Shown here one piece after another: positions 12,401 through 24,336 of a stretch of DNA of 64,000 nucleotides. The position numbers and the translations under genes were made by a program. Each line of letters begins with the position of its first letter. The first letter of the stretch is position 1. Source of the stretch: Hirsutella rhossiliensis (taxonomy: Eukaryota > Ascomycota > Sordariomycetes > Hypocreales > Ophiocordycipitaceae); assembly GCF_020360975.1 (NCBI RefSeq), contig NW_025408669.1:3596001-3660000 (forward strand). The letters are read 5' to 3'. The notes beneath the pieces were generated by a model. The model did no database searches, was not told where the DNA came from, and worked only from the letters and a program-made list of their open reading frames with translations.

Positions 12401-12652
12401 AACGCTATCCGAGGAGCCTAGAGGGTCGGGTTCGTCCTTCTGGACCAGGTTGCCGCCATCTGGGCCGGACAGGAGACTCCTCCGGGTGTTGACGGCCGTC
12501 TCGAGAGCCTGATAGCGGGATTGGCGGCGATGCTTCGCGCCCTTTTCATCGTCACCTGAGGAGTCATTTGCGTCTTTTTCGGCCGGCCACTCGGCAGGAA
12601 AGGGCGTCGGCAGCTGGTAGAACTCGAGGATAGTCCTGTCGTATTCGGCCAT
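9448..12652 (-). CDS. SEC5: Exocyst complex component Sec5
   Basis: Three exons: 12652-12349, 12287-10213 and 10152-9448, about 1,027 residues, the usual length for fungal Sec5. The N-terminus starts MAEYDRTILEFYQLPTPFPA. After the first junction comes the Sec5/EXOC2 signature region, including LLQGLDVLSQSIDQKSASLK and FERFVRAKATIDNVYKEMK. A long helical-rod sequence follows, as in exocyst subunits. Sec5 is a core subunit of the octameric exocyst, which tethers secretory vesicles at growth sites before SNARE fusion; in hyphae it works at the tip. The second intron is 60 bases, a multiple of three with no in-frame stop, so retention would insert 20 residues. A strong donor-like GGTAAGT lies just after the stop, hinting at a 3' UTR intron. 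The gene is divergent from IDH2. Confidence 0.93.
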
Positions 12653-13453
12653 TTCGAGCGGACAGCGAAAGGGAGCGAGAGTGTTATGAACGGCGCATGC
12701 TGAATCTCAGCCAGACACAGCCTAGTTGACTGGGCCCGAGATGGTGAGCGGGCAGTTGTTGATGGCGGCTGATGCTCACGATGGCGTCTCGAATGTGTCG
12801 TCCGTCTTTGTGGAGACGAGTCGAGTTGGTCGCAGCTTCGCATGAAGCATGAACAGCATGCGCCACGCGAGGCTACGAGGGGCAGGCCTTTGGATGCCGG
12901 CTGCGCCATAGCCGACATCAGCCGCGTCAACACAAGAGGTACATTTGCGGTACCTTCCTCCGCCGGCTCGGCGTACAGGCGCAACTCCGACGGCTCCGAT
13001 CGGGGCAAAGGAAGAAAAAGTAAAATTACGGAGCCGTACGCCACAGCACTTCGTGGACCGGTGTTGAGGTGCCGGATAGGAGGAATGCTCAGGATTGCAC
13101 GGTTCTGCCAGGTGATACGCTTAATTGTAACAATCAAGAAGACGCAGAACATTGCTTGTAGCGCCTCCAGGTGTAAAGAAGTGCTTGACTGAGCGAAGTC
13201 GTGCACCAAGTACCCAGGCGGTACCCGTTGACATTCAGCCTCGCGCAGCACCAGCCACAGTGACAAGACCACCTAGCCGAAGGGTCGAGATGCACGTCTA
13301 CGTATCCACGGCTTCCTCCACTGCTTTCTCTCCGTTTTTTTCTTTGTCCCATTGCCGGCCTCGTCGTCTTCGCAAATCACCCTCGCCCTCGACCCAATTC
13401 CCGGCCCACTGCTTCGCTCCCTCTCCCCGCCTCTTGCCTCTCTCCCACTCAAG
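12653..13453. other. Divergent promoter region SEC5/IDH2
   Basis: About 800 bases between two start codons. I see no further gene. The IDH2-proximal 150 bases are strongly pyrimidine-rich, common before highly expressed fungal genes. Confidence 0.65.
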
Positions 13454-14853
13454 ATGCTGGCCATCCGAGCCTTCTCCAGCCCCATTGCCCGGCCGGGCCT
13501 GCGCGCCGCCCCCCGCGCTGCCGCATCCTGGTCGGCGGCTTCGGTACGCCCCGACGTTCTTGATTGCAGGATAAAAGGATCCCGAGCGCTGACATGGAGT
13601 TCGCAGCGCTGCTATGCCACTGCTGGCGAGCGCGTCGCCAAGTACGAGGGAACAAAGGACTCCAAGGTGCGCTCCTCTCTCGGGATCGAGGCCACTGGAC
13701 AACACGAGGCTCACTATCCTGCGCAGGGCAACTACCTCGTCAGCTTAATCGAGGGCGATGGCATTGGCCCCGAAATCTCCCAGTCCGTCAAGGACATCTT
13801 TGCCGCCGCCAAGGTTGGTCTCGTCTCAGCTTCTAGCTTCCTACACTGGACACTGACGTCTCGCTCGCAACCAAGACACCCATCGCCTGGGAGTCGGTCG
13901 ACGTCACCCCCATCATCAAGGACGGCAAGACGGCGATCCCCGATGCTGCCATTGAGAACATTAAGAAGAACAAGATTGCCCTCAAGGGCCCTCTCGCTGT
14001 ACACTTGCCCTGCCAATAAGCCGTCGTACAGTGTCGTCGGCTGACCGTTCAACGTCCGCAGACCCCCGTCGGCAAGGGCCACGTCTCGCTCAACCTGACT
14101 CTGCGGCGGACCTTCAATCTCTTTGCCAACCTGCGACCCTGCCGCTCCGTCGCCGGCTTCAAGACACCCTACGACGACGTCGACACGGTCCTGATCCGAG
14201 AAAACACAGAGGGCGAGTACTCGGGCATCGAGCACGTCGTCGTCGACGGCGTCGTCCAGAGCATCAAGCTCATCACCCGCGAGGCCAGCGAGCGCGTCCT
14301 GCGCTTCGCCTTCCAGCACGCCGAGGCCATTGGCCGCAAAAAGGTGCGCGTCGTCCACAAGGCCACCATTATGAAAATGTCCGACGGCCTCTTCCTCAGC
14401 GTTGCCCGCCGCGTCGCAAAGGACTTCCCCGCCATTGAGTTTGACGCCGAGCTCCTCGACAACACCTGCCTCAAGATGGTGACGGACCCGGACCCCTACA
14501 ACGACAAGGTCCTTGTCATGCCTAACCTCTACGGCGATATCCTGTCCGACATGTGCGCTGGCCTCATCGGCGGTCTCGGCCTTACCCCCTCGGGCAACAT
14601 TGGCGACGAGTGTTCCATCTTCGAGGCCGTCCACGGCTCCGCCCCGGACATTGCCGGCAAGGGCCTGGCCAACCCCACCGCCCTGCTGCTCAGCTCCATC
14701 ATGATGCTGCGGCATATGAGCCTCACCGCCCACGCCGACAAGATTGAAAAGGCAATCTTTGACACCCTCGCCGAGGGCAAGACGCTGACGGGCGACCTGG
14801 GCGGCAAGTCCAAGACGCACGAGTACGCGGGGGCAATCATCAAGAAGCTGTAA
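13454..14853 (+). CDS. IDH2: Isocitrate dehydrogenase [NAD] subunit 2, mitochondrial
   Basis: Five exons (13454-13543, 13607-13666, 13727-13813, 13876-13998, 14062-14853) encode about 383 residues, the family length. The first ~40 residues are an Arg/Ala-rich mitochondrial presequence ([20 protein letters not shown]). The isopropylmalate/isocitrate dehydrogenase fold follows: [17 protein letters not shown], then [14 protein letters not shown] for substrate binding, [20 protein letters not shown] for metal and substrate, and [14 protein letters not shown] for the cofactor site. In yeast this is the catalytic partner of Idh1 in the allosteric NAD-dependent enzyme that makes 2-oxoglutarate in the TCA cycle. 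Four small introns in the first 600 bases all keep frame. IDH2 rather than IDH1 is chosen from the overall match to fungal catalytic subunits. Confidence 0.95.
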
Positions 14854-15688
14854 TAGACTGACTGTCCGTCCCTGCACCATAACCCCCATCCATACCCTTC
14901 AAGATACCTATCTACCGCCCTCTCAGCACCTAACTGCCTACCTCAACCCGCCCTGGCCTCCTTCCTCCCTCCCTCTCGCCTGGCGCATCGTCACCGGCAA
15001 CGGGGACCGCCAAGCACCGCCTCTTACCCCCTCCCCGGATAGAAAAGGGCCCCAGTGATGATATATTCCTTTACCCCCCTGTTTTCTGAACGGTAGTGTT
15101 TGAGTAGGATGTGCCGAAGGCGGAGAGTCGGCGGGTCAATGACGAATGGATACGCATATTCTTTTTGATAGCCCGGGCGGGTTTATGATGGCAAAGTTGG
15201 TGACTTGTGACGTGATTACCTCGTGTGCTTTATCGTAGCCAAACGTCTTTCCGAAGAGAACAGATGGACAGGGGCATCGTGAATTTAACTGGTGGTCGCG
15301 ATGCTCGGCGGCCAGGACTCTACCCATCTCCGGCAGGGGAGGGAGGGTCAGCGGCCCCACTCGGCCCGGAGATGCCCAGCCCACACCGGTCTGGCCCCGC
15401 CCTGTCCCGATGCACATGCCGTTTGGTCCAGATCCCAGCGCGGCTCCCATCCATTCGTCAATCGCGACAGGCCACAGCCAAGCCCCTCTCCGAAGCCATG
15501 CCGTCGGAAAGAGGGCGGAGGGGACGGGCCATAAATATTTACGCTTCGCATTGCTTCGACTACCTACGGAACCGAACCCTCGACATCGCAAGCCCGTCAC
15601 TTGGACATGCGAAAACACTGCGCACGTAGAAGCTGAAACCTCTTAGAAGGTACAGATGGACGCCCAAGAACAAGCGATGTGAACTCGC
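14854..15688. other. Convergent intergenic region IDH2 / F-box gene
   Basis: About 835 bases. Short open frames on both strands show no domain. C/T-rich sequence just after IDH2 is probably its 3' UTR. No RNA gene recognised. Confidence 0.6.
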
Positions 15689-17002
15689 TTAGCTGGGCTC
15701 CGCGCACACCAGGGGCTTCGTATCGCGCCACAACCAGCTCGTAATCGGGAGCGAGACGCTCTTGTGGCTCGCGACCATGCCGTCGACGTCAGGGCCCACC
15801 TTGCCCGCAGTCATAGCGGTAGTCGCCTCGCCGAGCCACCGCCGCCTAACGGCGCCGGCCTCCAGCGTCGAACTACGGCGGTTTGGGCGGTTCGGGAAGA
15901 ACAGGTGGGGCCGCTTGGCCTCGGAGAAGCGCGCCCACTTCCAGTCGTCGGGGGAGCGGCAGGCACCGAGCTGGTGGTAGGCCTTGATGGTCACGTCCCA
16001 GGCGGCCGACGAGGGCGCGACGGTGATGACGTAGTCCATGAGGCACAGGCCGCACGAGCCGGGGGCGTCGTGGCAGGGGGGGAACGCCTGGTCGCCGGTC
16101 CGGGGGGGCTGCAGCTGGGGGATGTGCTGGCGATAGGGCGACGAGGAGGAGTGGGGGAAGAAACAGGTGTGCTCGCAGAGGCGGAAGTCGCGGGGCCCGC
16201 CGCCACGGCGGAACTCGGAGATGGAGTCGTCGGCGACGGTGAAGGCGTAGGTGCGGAGGAGGAGGAGCTCACCGTCCTTGATCTGGGCGTCGGTGGTGCA
16301 GAGGATGCTGGTGGCGGGCCTGCGCTCCGTGTGCCGGACGCAGATGTTGCCGAGGGCCAGGCCACGGCCCGGGCCGTATAGATGTTGGTTCATGACGAGG
16401 CGAGCATGGTGGTAGGACAGGCCGAAGGGGTTGCCGGCGGGGGCGAAGCGGTCCCTGATGCCGCAATGGTGAGGACGTGCGGGGGCGCCGCTGGCTTCAC
16501 GCTCGGAGCGAGGGCCCCAATCTCTCTGGAAGGGGTGCAGAGAGTTGCATGCGTGGCAGTAGAAGACGCCGCGGCCCATGCGGGCATCAGCCTCGAGGAG
16601 CAAGAGGAAGCGCCTCCGCTCTTCGGAGGGCATTTTGCGCCGACACTGGCACATGGTGAGGCTGAGGGCAAAGACGCTCTTGCAGGTGAGGGACATGCTC
16701 AGGGCCTCTGGCGTGTCAAGCTGGTCGCATATCAAGAGGAGGATATCGGCGGGAAGCTGCAGGATGTGTGGCTCCAGCGGGGTTGCGGTGGTGGCAGCAC
16801 AAGCTGTGAGGGGCGAGGGCGAATGCGGCTGCGGTGGCAGTGATGCGGACGAGTGCGACGATGGGGAAGACGGCGGTGATGGAGACATTGGCGAGGACGG
16901 CACAGACGATGATGCTGCGGGCGTCAAGGGTCTGCCGGCGGGTAAGTCGTCGTGGGAAACGGCCGGCGACCCGAGCGGCTGGAGAGGCCACGAGGATTCC
17001 AT
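15689..17002 (-). CDS. F-box domain protein (single exon)
   Basis: A continuous frame of about 437 residues starting at the first ATG (MESSWPLQPL). The first ~75 residues are Ser/Pro-rich and probably disordered. An F-box follows at about residues 78-118, with LQLPADILLLICDQLDTPEA and then LSMSLTCKSVFAL. Such domains bind Skp1 and recruit substrates to SCF ubiquitin ligases. After it come several Cys/His pairs: MCQCRRK, FYCHACNSLHPF and HDAPGSCGLC. This Cys-containing region is common in Pezizomycotina F-box proteins of unknown target. The frame also runs about 22 codons upstream without an ATG. The substrate is unknown. Confidence 0.82.
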   Translation of the reverse strand: MESSWPLQPLGSPAVSHDDLPAGRPLTPAASSSVPSSPMSPSPPSSPSSHSSASLPPQPHSPSPLTACAATTATPLEPHILQLPADILLLICDQLDTPEALSMSLTCKSVFALSLTMCQCRRKMPSEERRRFLLLLEADARMGRGVFYCHACNSLHPFQRDWGPRSEREASGAPARPHHCGIRDRFAPAGNPFGLSYHHARLVMNQHLYGPGRGLALGNICVRHTERRPATSILCTTDAQIKDGELLLLRTYAFTVADDSISEFRRGGGPRDFRLCEHTCFFPHSSSSPYRQHIPQLQPPRTGDQAFPPCHDAPGSCGLCLMDYVITVAPSSAAWDVTIKAYHQLGACRSPDDWKWARFSEAKRPHLFFPNRPNRRSSTLEAGAVRRRWLGEATTAMTAGKVGPDVDGMVASHKSVSLPITSWLWRDTKPLVCAEPS

Positions 17003-17770
17003 TGAGTGCGGAGTAGGCAGATGGGGACGAGAATGAATGGTTGAAGGGGCAGGGGGGAAGACGAGCAAAGACGGGAGAAGAGGCCAGAAGGAGGAGAGGC
17101 GGCAATCAATGGTGATCCGGGAGGCTTGGCCGGTATATCTACCATGGCCGATGCAGATGCGGGAAGCTTATCCGCTGGCCTGGGGCGGCATCGAGGCCCA
17201 ACACGATGCTGCTGCCGATGTCCGGGACGGGCCCTCTGTGACATGGTGAAGTTGCCTTGGGCTTGGGCTCCCTTGTAAGTGTGGGAACGAGCTCAAGTGT
17301 GTCGCGGAGCCCGTGGTCAGCGTTTGGCGCGACAGGGGGGGGAAGAGGCCAATGCCCAGGAATAAGCTGCAGACCAACGGCCCAAGATGTTGGTCTGCCC
17401 ATGGGTAGGGAGAGGGTACAGTAAGCTCCCGTGCGGATAGACAGGGGAGGGTCAATGGTACTCGGCACCGAGGTAGGCGCATCTCGGCCCCCCGTCATGC
17501 AACCGTCTTGGCTTCCAGTGGGTGTCGGGGAAGCGCTCCTCCCTCATGCTGGAACCCAAGCTCGGGATTGGTAAGCCCATGATTCGGCGTTTGGCATTGG
17601 CTCTCTGCCCGCGTCTCCGCATCAACGAGGTTGCCTTCCTGGTAGGTAGCATCTACTCGAGCCGCGTGGGCCGCCTGTTGCTGTTGCTGTACAAGCCTGC
17701 CAAGCCAGCGTCGGCCGGGGTCGTCCTGGGTCGGGTCGGGTACGGCCGTCTGCGTGAGACGGCGTAATCA

Positions 17771-17840
17771 TCGTGTCTGTCGTGTCTGTCGTGTCTGTCG
17801 TGTCTGTCGTGTCTGTCGTGTCTGTCGTGTCTGTCGTGTC
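17771..17840 (+). repeat. 9-bp minisatellite, TCGTGTCTG x 7 plus a partial copy
   Basis: Seven perfect head-to-tail copies of TCGTGTCTG followed by a degenerate eighth. The 9-base period keeps frame (SVV on one strand, DTT on the other), but no gene is supported here. Confidence 0.95.
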
Positions 17841-17846
17841 CACGGG

Positions 17847-17888
17847 ACCTGGCCTGGGAGACCTGGCCTGGGAGACCTGGCCTGAGAG
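17847..17888 (+). repeat. 14-bp tandem repeat, ACCTGGCCTGGGAG x 3
   Basis: Two perfect copies and one with a single change (GAGAG for GGGAG), starting a few bases after the 9-bp array. Two unrelated arrays side by side suggest a replication-slippage hotspot. Confidence 0.93.
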
Positions 17889-19101
17889 AACTGACGAGCC
17901 GCGTCCACTGCGCTGGACAAGTAGAAGAAGGACTGGGTTTGCCTCAGACCCGCTGCATCGAGCTCTTTCGACAGCCAATAAATCGTCTCATGGGGCGCTG
18001 CCCGACGACGGCGTAGATCCAGATCGTAGCCGAAGCATGTGCGTTTGATTCGTGCGAAAAATCCGCAACGCGGGGGGAGGAGAGCTGTAGGCTCGCCCTC
18101 TCGCCCTACTGCGTGTTCAGAGTCAGAATACACTGTCCAACTCGGAGATCAAGCCGTCAACGTACAGTGCGTAATTATTGCTAGTCCTGTCTCCGCTGCA
18201 CCGTGTCTGTATCCTCTCGCTCGCCCCCACTCGACTCTCGTGAATACCTGATGACGGCACTTCAACGCGGACACGGACGACAAGCAGCGGCTACAGTACA
18301 GCACCGCTGGCACAGGCACACACACATACATACACACATATATCCCTCCGTTGGGCTGCCGGCTTGCTGCGGGTGCTGCATCAGTCCCAAGTCCTTCCAT
18401 CCACGCTCCCACGCTCTACTGTACTCTCCTGTACGGCATCGACAACGGCCGGCACACGTCATTGTCAGACTCATTCACTCCATCATCTGATAACTGTATT
18501 TTCATGTCAGTCAGCATCGCCATCGCCAGCGCGCTCGCACGATGCAGCCCCCTTGCTCCGCAAATCACATGCCGGCAGCTGTGCTCGCGACTCTCAAAGT
18601 CATCGCCAACGACATATGTATAGGTAGTTATACATACCATCTACTCTATACAGAGTATCCCCTACATGGAATCGACAATTCCAGCGCTGCGCACCTTAGA
18701 CAAACACACAGCTCGCTGTACGCTTGCTCTCGCTCTCCCTCCTTCGTCAAGGGGCGACATGCGCTTCGTGATATGCCGGCCTCGTACGACTGGGAATCTC
18801 TCATCACCCTTTCGTCATCGAGTCCCCAATTCATCGGCAGCTGCCGTCGTAACCCAACTGCCGACTTGGCCCCCTTGAAAACCACCTTTCCATGTGCGCC
18901 CTATACCATCCGGCACCGGCCTGGCCATGTCGTCCCAAGGTCGTGCGTGTCGAAGCCACCTCGTCGCCTCATGCGACCTCTTGTCCCCGGCCTAGCTCGC
19001 GCCGGCTCCTCGGAAATAGCCTTCCATAGGGAGGCGGCCGACAGCCAGCAGCCCGCCTTCCCCTCTCGACCCCTGAGCCGTGCCAGCGCGGCCTCCAACC
19101 C

Positions 19102-22100
19102 TTACAAGCGCCCGCTTCGAACCTCCTTCTCGAAGATCTTGACCCCCCAGACGTCATAAAATTGCAACGGGCCGACCGTCTTGAACCGGAGTCGAGTTCC
19201 GCTGTCGGAAACCTCGCCGTCGCTATCGCTCTCCGATTCCAGGCCGTCCACCGGCAGCAAGGGATAGGCGCCGTCCAACGTCATACCATTTGGCACGTGA
19301 GCCTTGCCCTTGCTCTTGCCCTTGGAGCGCTTCGTCGGCTGCGCCTCGCGAGCCTCGCCGGCCACCTCTGATGGCCTAACCACCCGGTCCACGCGCTCGT
19401 CCTCCATGGCGATCCACTCCAACTTGAGCTCCGGGTGGTGAGACAGGTTATCGACAATGAACCTCAGAATCTCGCGCATGACCCAGATGCACGTGTCGTT
19501 GTTCTTGAAGTGGAGGATATTGATGGCCCGCAGATTGGAGAGGCCCGAAAAGTATTGCATGAATGCGTGCTTGATGCTGCGTCAGCTTGGCTTGCCACGG
19601 CACGCGTGACACACAGTCGAAACTTACCACGGCGTGGATGTTCATGCTGAGCGCCAGCTCCTCGAGATGCACCCCACGCGTGCAGACGAGAATCATGGTC
19701 TTCTCATTCACGTCCCAGTTTGGCCCACGGGTCTCATCCTTGATCATGAGGCGCTTGAGCGTCGGCATATGTCTCTTCAGCACCAGCCGCCGGATCTGGT
19801 CGATGGTCGTCGTCGTGCGGGACGCGAAGCTCTCCGGCTTGTGCTTAGCACTCCTTTCGAGCAGAAAGAGGTCGTGCAGCTCGGGTAGCTGGGCCATGCA
19901 CGAGAGAAAGGCCGTCGTGACGTGATCTGTGAAGACGCTGCGGAGTGCTAGCGGCCGCGTCCTACCCTCCTTGGCCAGCAGCGTCCAGATTGGGACCTGG
20001 TTTCCCACGTTGAGCAGCGTGAGCTGTCTGAGAGAAGCCAGGTCGACGCCCCTGGACAGAACCGATGCTTTGACGGGCACGAGGTGGATGCTCAGCGATT
20101 CCACCGACAACCCTCTGGTGTCGCGGGCATAGGCCACCATGGAGCGCCGGACCGTCTCTTCCTTTGGATTCTGGTCCAAAGGTCGCGCTGCCTTCTGCCC
20201 CGGTATGGCGAGGGCCTCGGCCTCTATAGCCTGGATCTCATTGAACATGTCCCCGACGCTCTGGTTGAGCATCTTCAATTCGGCGTCGAACACGCCTGTC
20301 TTGGGGTATCCCTCGGCGGCCGCTTGGGATCGAAACTTTTCGACCCTCGCGGCTACCTTGGAGAACTGGTTTTGCAAGCAGTTGAGCCTCTCCCATAGTG
20401 GTCGGAGGGCAGCCCTTGGCACTCGGGATAGGCCGGAGAGCTGGTTCGCCGCCGGTGCGGATCGCGACTCGTCGGCTGCACCGCATGGCGGTTTTGTGGT
20501 CTCGGAGGCGGCAGTGCCACATACTTCGGCTTGAGTTGTAGTCGTTTGGCTCCCGCGCGTAAACTCGTCTCCCGAGGGACCAGAAGTCGTGTGCTCGAGA
20601 TAATCATACGGCTCGTCCCCAATCATGTCGATATGAGCAATGTCGATGTCGTCAGGAACGACTTCTTCTCCGGGAAGCTTATTTGGCGGGGACTCGGGGG
20701 TGACATTCTCGCCGAGGCATTTGCTGCTCGGGGATTCGCCATCAGCGGCGTCCTCGGGATGGGCGCTCTGCCCCTCAACGCTGTGGTCGGCGACACTGCC
20801 TTGTTTTGTCTGCTGTGCCGCGTCGAGCACCGGGTCGCCCTCGACCTTGTCCAGTTCCCCGAGCTTTTCGCTGGCGGCACCTGTCCCTTCTGTACCTTGG
20901 AGGGGCGAGTGGTCGCACGAATCGACATATTTTCTCGCGGCCTTCTCGATGATGTCCAAGATATCTTGCTGAGACACTGAAAAGTCTCTGGAGCCATTCT
21001 GCAGGGCTATTAGCCTAGCCGATGCCCGTTTGATGGATGAGATAAAATCCTCATGGGAACTCTGGGCAGCAGCGCTTCCTGCTGGTTCGTCGCTCTTGGC
21101 ATGGCCCCAAGCGCTCTCCTGGGCCTTTGGTCGAATGGGCGACTTCTTGACCAGCGTTTGCTCAATATCGAGGATCTTGCCGAGGATAGCCTCGTGGAGC
21201 TTGCGCTCCTCCTGTGCGCGGAACGCTTTGGCGGGACCGCTAGCGTCATAGTTTATGCTCTGCGACACGACTTGAAAGTCGTCGTCCAGATCGGAGTCTT
21301 CGGCATCCGAGTCGGGCGGAGGCTTCCGGGACTGCTGTGCGAGGTCATCGGACAGGGACAGCTGCAGCTCCTTGAGCGTCGAAAAGGAGTTCTTAACGCA
21401 CGCCCTAATCTCCGGGACGACGTCGATGGATTCAATGTCGAGAACACTCAGGGCTTTGAGGTTTTTAAACCCGGAAAAGGTGGACGGCTCTCTGCAGCCC
21501 AAGCCCCGCTTGCCACTTCTGCTCTTGGATGCGGACTTGGACGGTGGCAACAAGGCGGGGGGTGGGCCGGCTGGCTGTGGCGGCGACATTCCCGGGGGTG
21601 GCGGCGGCGGCGGAAGAGGGGTGGTGAGAGGCGGCAGGAGAGCAGGCCAGTGGTTCGCGGAGCCTTGTGGGTGCGTGTCGACGGACGCAGGTAGGGGAGG
21701 GGGCGGGTTGTAGTACGAATTTCCATTTTGCATGCGCACATGAAGTCTTGTCAGGGACTGGATCCGATGGAGTTCTCGGTATACGGGCCGGCTCAGCTCG
21801 ACACGGATATTCCATCTGCCCGCGCAAGTAGAAGACGGTCGAGTCAGCAAATCAGGGGCCCGAGGCGGGACGAGGATGGGAGGCGAGCATTGCTGACCGA
21901 AAGGTTTCGAGAGAGGTGGCCTTCCTGAGAGTCAGGTGAAGAAGGCTGTTGAGGAACTTGCCGCAGCTAGCGGTGTAGACGTAGGGTTGATACGACTTTT
22001 CTCCCTTGACGCCGGCGCTCAGCGTGTCCATGGAGAGGTCTCTCAGGTACTTTGCGTAGTTGTAGTCGCTGGTTGTAAAAGTGTCGAGGCCGCCGGCGAG

Positions 22101-22386
22101 GCCATCGATGGGCGAATCAAAGTTAATGTCGTCTTCATCGGGGAAGACGATGTGGAAGTTGCGATAGAGCTGAGCCGAGGCCAGCTCGTGGAATCGCTTG
22201 CAGACGAGTGCGACGCATATGAGATCGGCTTGGGAGCACTTGGCGGCGGTCAGTCAGGCAGCTGCGTTGTGGGAGAGGCCGAGCACTTACATGGGAGATG
22301 ATGTCCTGCTGCGTCTCGGGCGGCAGATGGAGAAACGAGAGGCTTGTCCGGGCCGCAGCCTCGTCTCCGCCAGCCTTGGCTGCCAT
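19102..22386 (-). CDS. Large F-box protein with leucine-rich-like C-terminal half
   Basis: Four exons: 22386-22291, 22238-21898, 21815-19628 and about 19569-19102, roughly 1,030 residues. The N-terminus carries an F-box (LSFLHLPPETQQDIISH, then ADLICVALVCKRFHELASA across the first intron). A hydrophobic repeat-like region follows (GKFLNSLLHLTLRKATSLET). The middle ~400 residues are low-complexity: a proline run, then acidic and Ser-rich sequence. The last third again looks leucine-rich-repeat-like (LRQLTLLNVGNQVPIWTLLA; HLEELALSMNIHAV). The end is acidic. Probable role: substrate adaptor for an SCF ubiquitin ligase; substrate unknown. Two acceptors read CAAG rather than CAG. The last junction is the least certain, because the nearer CAG breaks frame. 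Confidence 0.75.
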
Positions 22387-24336
22387 GGTGACGGGCGGCG
22401 GGGGGAGACGGGCGCTGGCTGGGTTGTCTGCGATGGCCTGTCACCTGTGCCCTAGGCGAGGGACTGCGGTGGTGAAAACGGTGGCGTCGATTGAGAGGCA
22501 GACACTGCTCGCTTTGGAGGCCGCGTGCAGGAGAGGGCAGAGGCCGAGGACAAGGCGGCGATGGGCGTGAGGGCGGAAGAATACGGGGAAGCGCAATTGA
22601 GCGATGGCCAAGGCGGCAACGGGATCGAGGAAGAGATGCTGGCCAGGTGGCGGCCGGTTGGCGGGCGACCAAGGCTGGGATGGCGCCCCACGATCTTTAC
22701 TTGGTAAGACGTGGATGGGCTTGCTGGGAGGGACAGGGCGCGGCCAAGGGAAAGAAGAATCTTGCAGTGGAGTGCTGCTGGGTCGCGGGCGGGAAAAGAA
22801 TGCGTTGGGAGCGATCGTTGGTGGTAGAAGGTGGTCGGATGGAGAGCGGAGAGAGAAGTCGTTGGCAAATCCATCCGGTCTCGTCCAGCAGGGGTCTCTG
22901 CTCCGTTGCCAGCGGGTGGGTGGGGCGGCCCTAGGCGCTGGACCGTGCGCTGCTCTGCCGCTCTCATCAGCGATCCGTGGGTGCGTTTAGCGCCACCCGT
23001 CGTGCGTGGCTTCAGCTGGTGGCATGGCGGGTGTTGTTGGTACAGTAACTTGGGTGACATACGAGGCCCGTTTGAGTCTCGTTCGGCGGCGCTTGGCCTG
23101 CAGAGGTGGTATCCGTACAGTAAGTTCCATGCTGCGTGGTGAGTCTCGCCGCCCCGAGGACGGATGCGGTGCGACGTCGATTTTGTCCACTGTTGTCTCA
23201 TCACCTCTTGGAGTTTGTTGGCTTGGCGTTGGGGGAGGCGGCTCTCCTGTAGGCCTGTAGGGTAGGCCAGCCAAGTGCTGCCTCTACGTACAACGGCACA
23301 TGCATGTGTTGGCTGCAAGGCGTGGTTGTTACTTGTTAGTGGCTCGTTTGCGGCCTACACAGTCACCAGATGGGTGTCTGTCTGTCTCGCCCTCGACTGG
23401 AGACGGTGCCTTGACGGAGGCCACGAGCATGTGACCCTTGGCATGCTTGCCGCACAGCAGTAGAGCCCTCTGAGAATGAAGTACTGTACTGCACGCGGAG
23501 CGTAGAGTACCGTTCTCCGTAAGTGCCTAGGTACCGACCTAGCCGTGTGCCATGTTTGCTGGTTGGAAGCGCTACAGCACAGAACACTATTTACAGTAAT
23601 TACCGTACGCAAATTACATGGAAACGGGAGACGCCTGTTGCCGTCGACGACTTACCCCACGTCTCCCCCCGCACGCGAGGGCCCGTGCTCACAAGTCAGA
23701 GTACTTGTGCATTACCGGTATATGCTTCCAAAGCCATTGAAACTGGTTGGGCAGTTTACCCGAGCCCTAACCCGCCTCCTTCCACTTGCCTGGCTCGTGG
23801 CAGCTGAGAGGGTGCGGAGTAATCACAGCACGGCACAGCTCGGGGACGAGGCACCGATTCCTCTTTTCCTCTTGGCAGTTCCAGGCACACTCGGAGAAGG
23901 ACATGTCGTACCTGGAGGCATCTGAACACGCACAACCGGCCCCTGCCTGCACAGCCGCCCATCCATCTGTCAGGCTACCCAGCACTCCATCACTTCGCCC
24001 TTCTTGTTCTATTCTTTCACTGTCTCTTCTTACCGCATTGATTCGTTGTTCCTTTCGCTCCACGTGTCCCCGCTACAGCGTTTGTATATATACCTTACCA
24101 AGGTACGGATACTCGGCCCCTGGATCCAAGCTCCACCTCACCCCACAGCAAGAGTCTTGGCCCCCGATCTGCGCCATGATAAGGCCTGGTCTTCTCCATC
24201 CTCTTTTCAAAGTTTCACCCCCCCCCCATCTCCAGGAACAACCTCCATCCTCGGCGGCCTGGCCACGTCTCTCCTCCTCGCCTCCTACTTCTTGGTACTT
24301 CCCTCGACCGCGAACGGCCACCTCTGCCCCGCTACC
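22387..24336. other. Divergent intergenic region, F-box / transglutaminase-like genes
   Basis: About 1.95 kb holding two promoters. A GTAC-rich patch lies near 23478-23555 (AGTACTGTACT and CTAGGTACC). A 288-codon minus frame at 22452-23318 is Arg/Pro/Ser-rich with no domain and is not called. Confidence 0.55.

Larger units (their letters stand above)
17003..19101. other. Gene-free spacer with minisatellites
   Basis: About 2.1 kb between two minus-strand F-box genes. It holds the promoter of the first and the 3' flank of the second, two tandem arrays (17771-17840 and 17847-17888) and a CA/CATA-rich tract near 18311-18342. Open frames over the arrays only encode repeat-derived peptides. Confidence 0.6.

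Noticed and set aside
13732..14889. 385-codon frame antisense to IDH2
   Set aside because: It mirrors the IDH2 codons in GC-rich DNA; IDH2 is certain on the other strand and the antisense product is low-complexity Val/Gly/Asp sequence.
17003..17068. 22-codon N-terminal extension of the first F-box gene
   Set aside because: Open frame begins without ATG; the first ATG is at 17002.
18311..18342. CA/CATA-rich tract as a microsatellite
   Set aside because: Too irregular and short to call as an array; mentioned only within the spacer description.
22452..23318. 288-codon minus frame
   Set aside because: No domain and Arg/Pro-rich composition; sits in a divergent promoter region.
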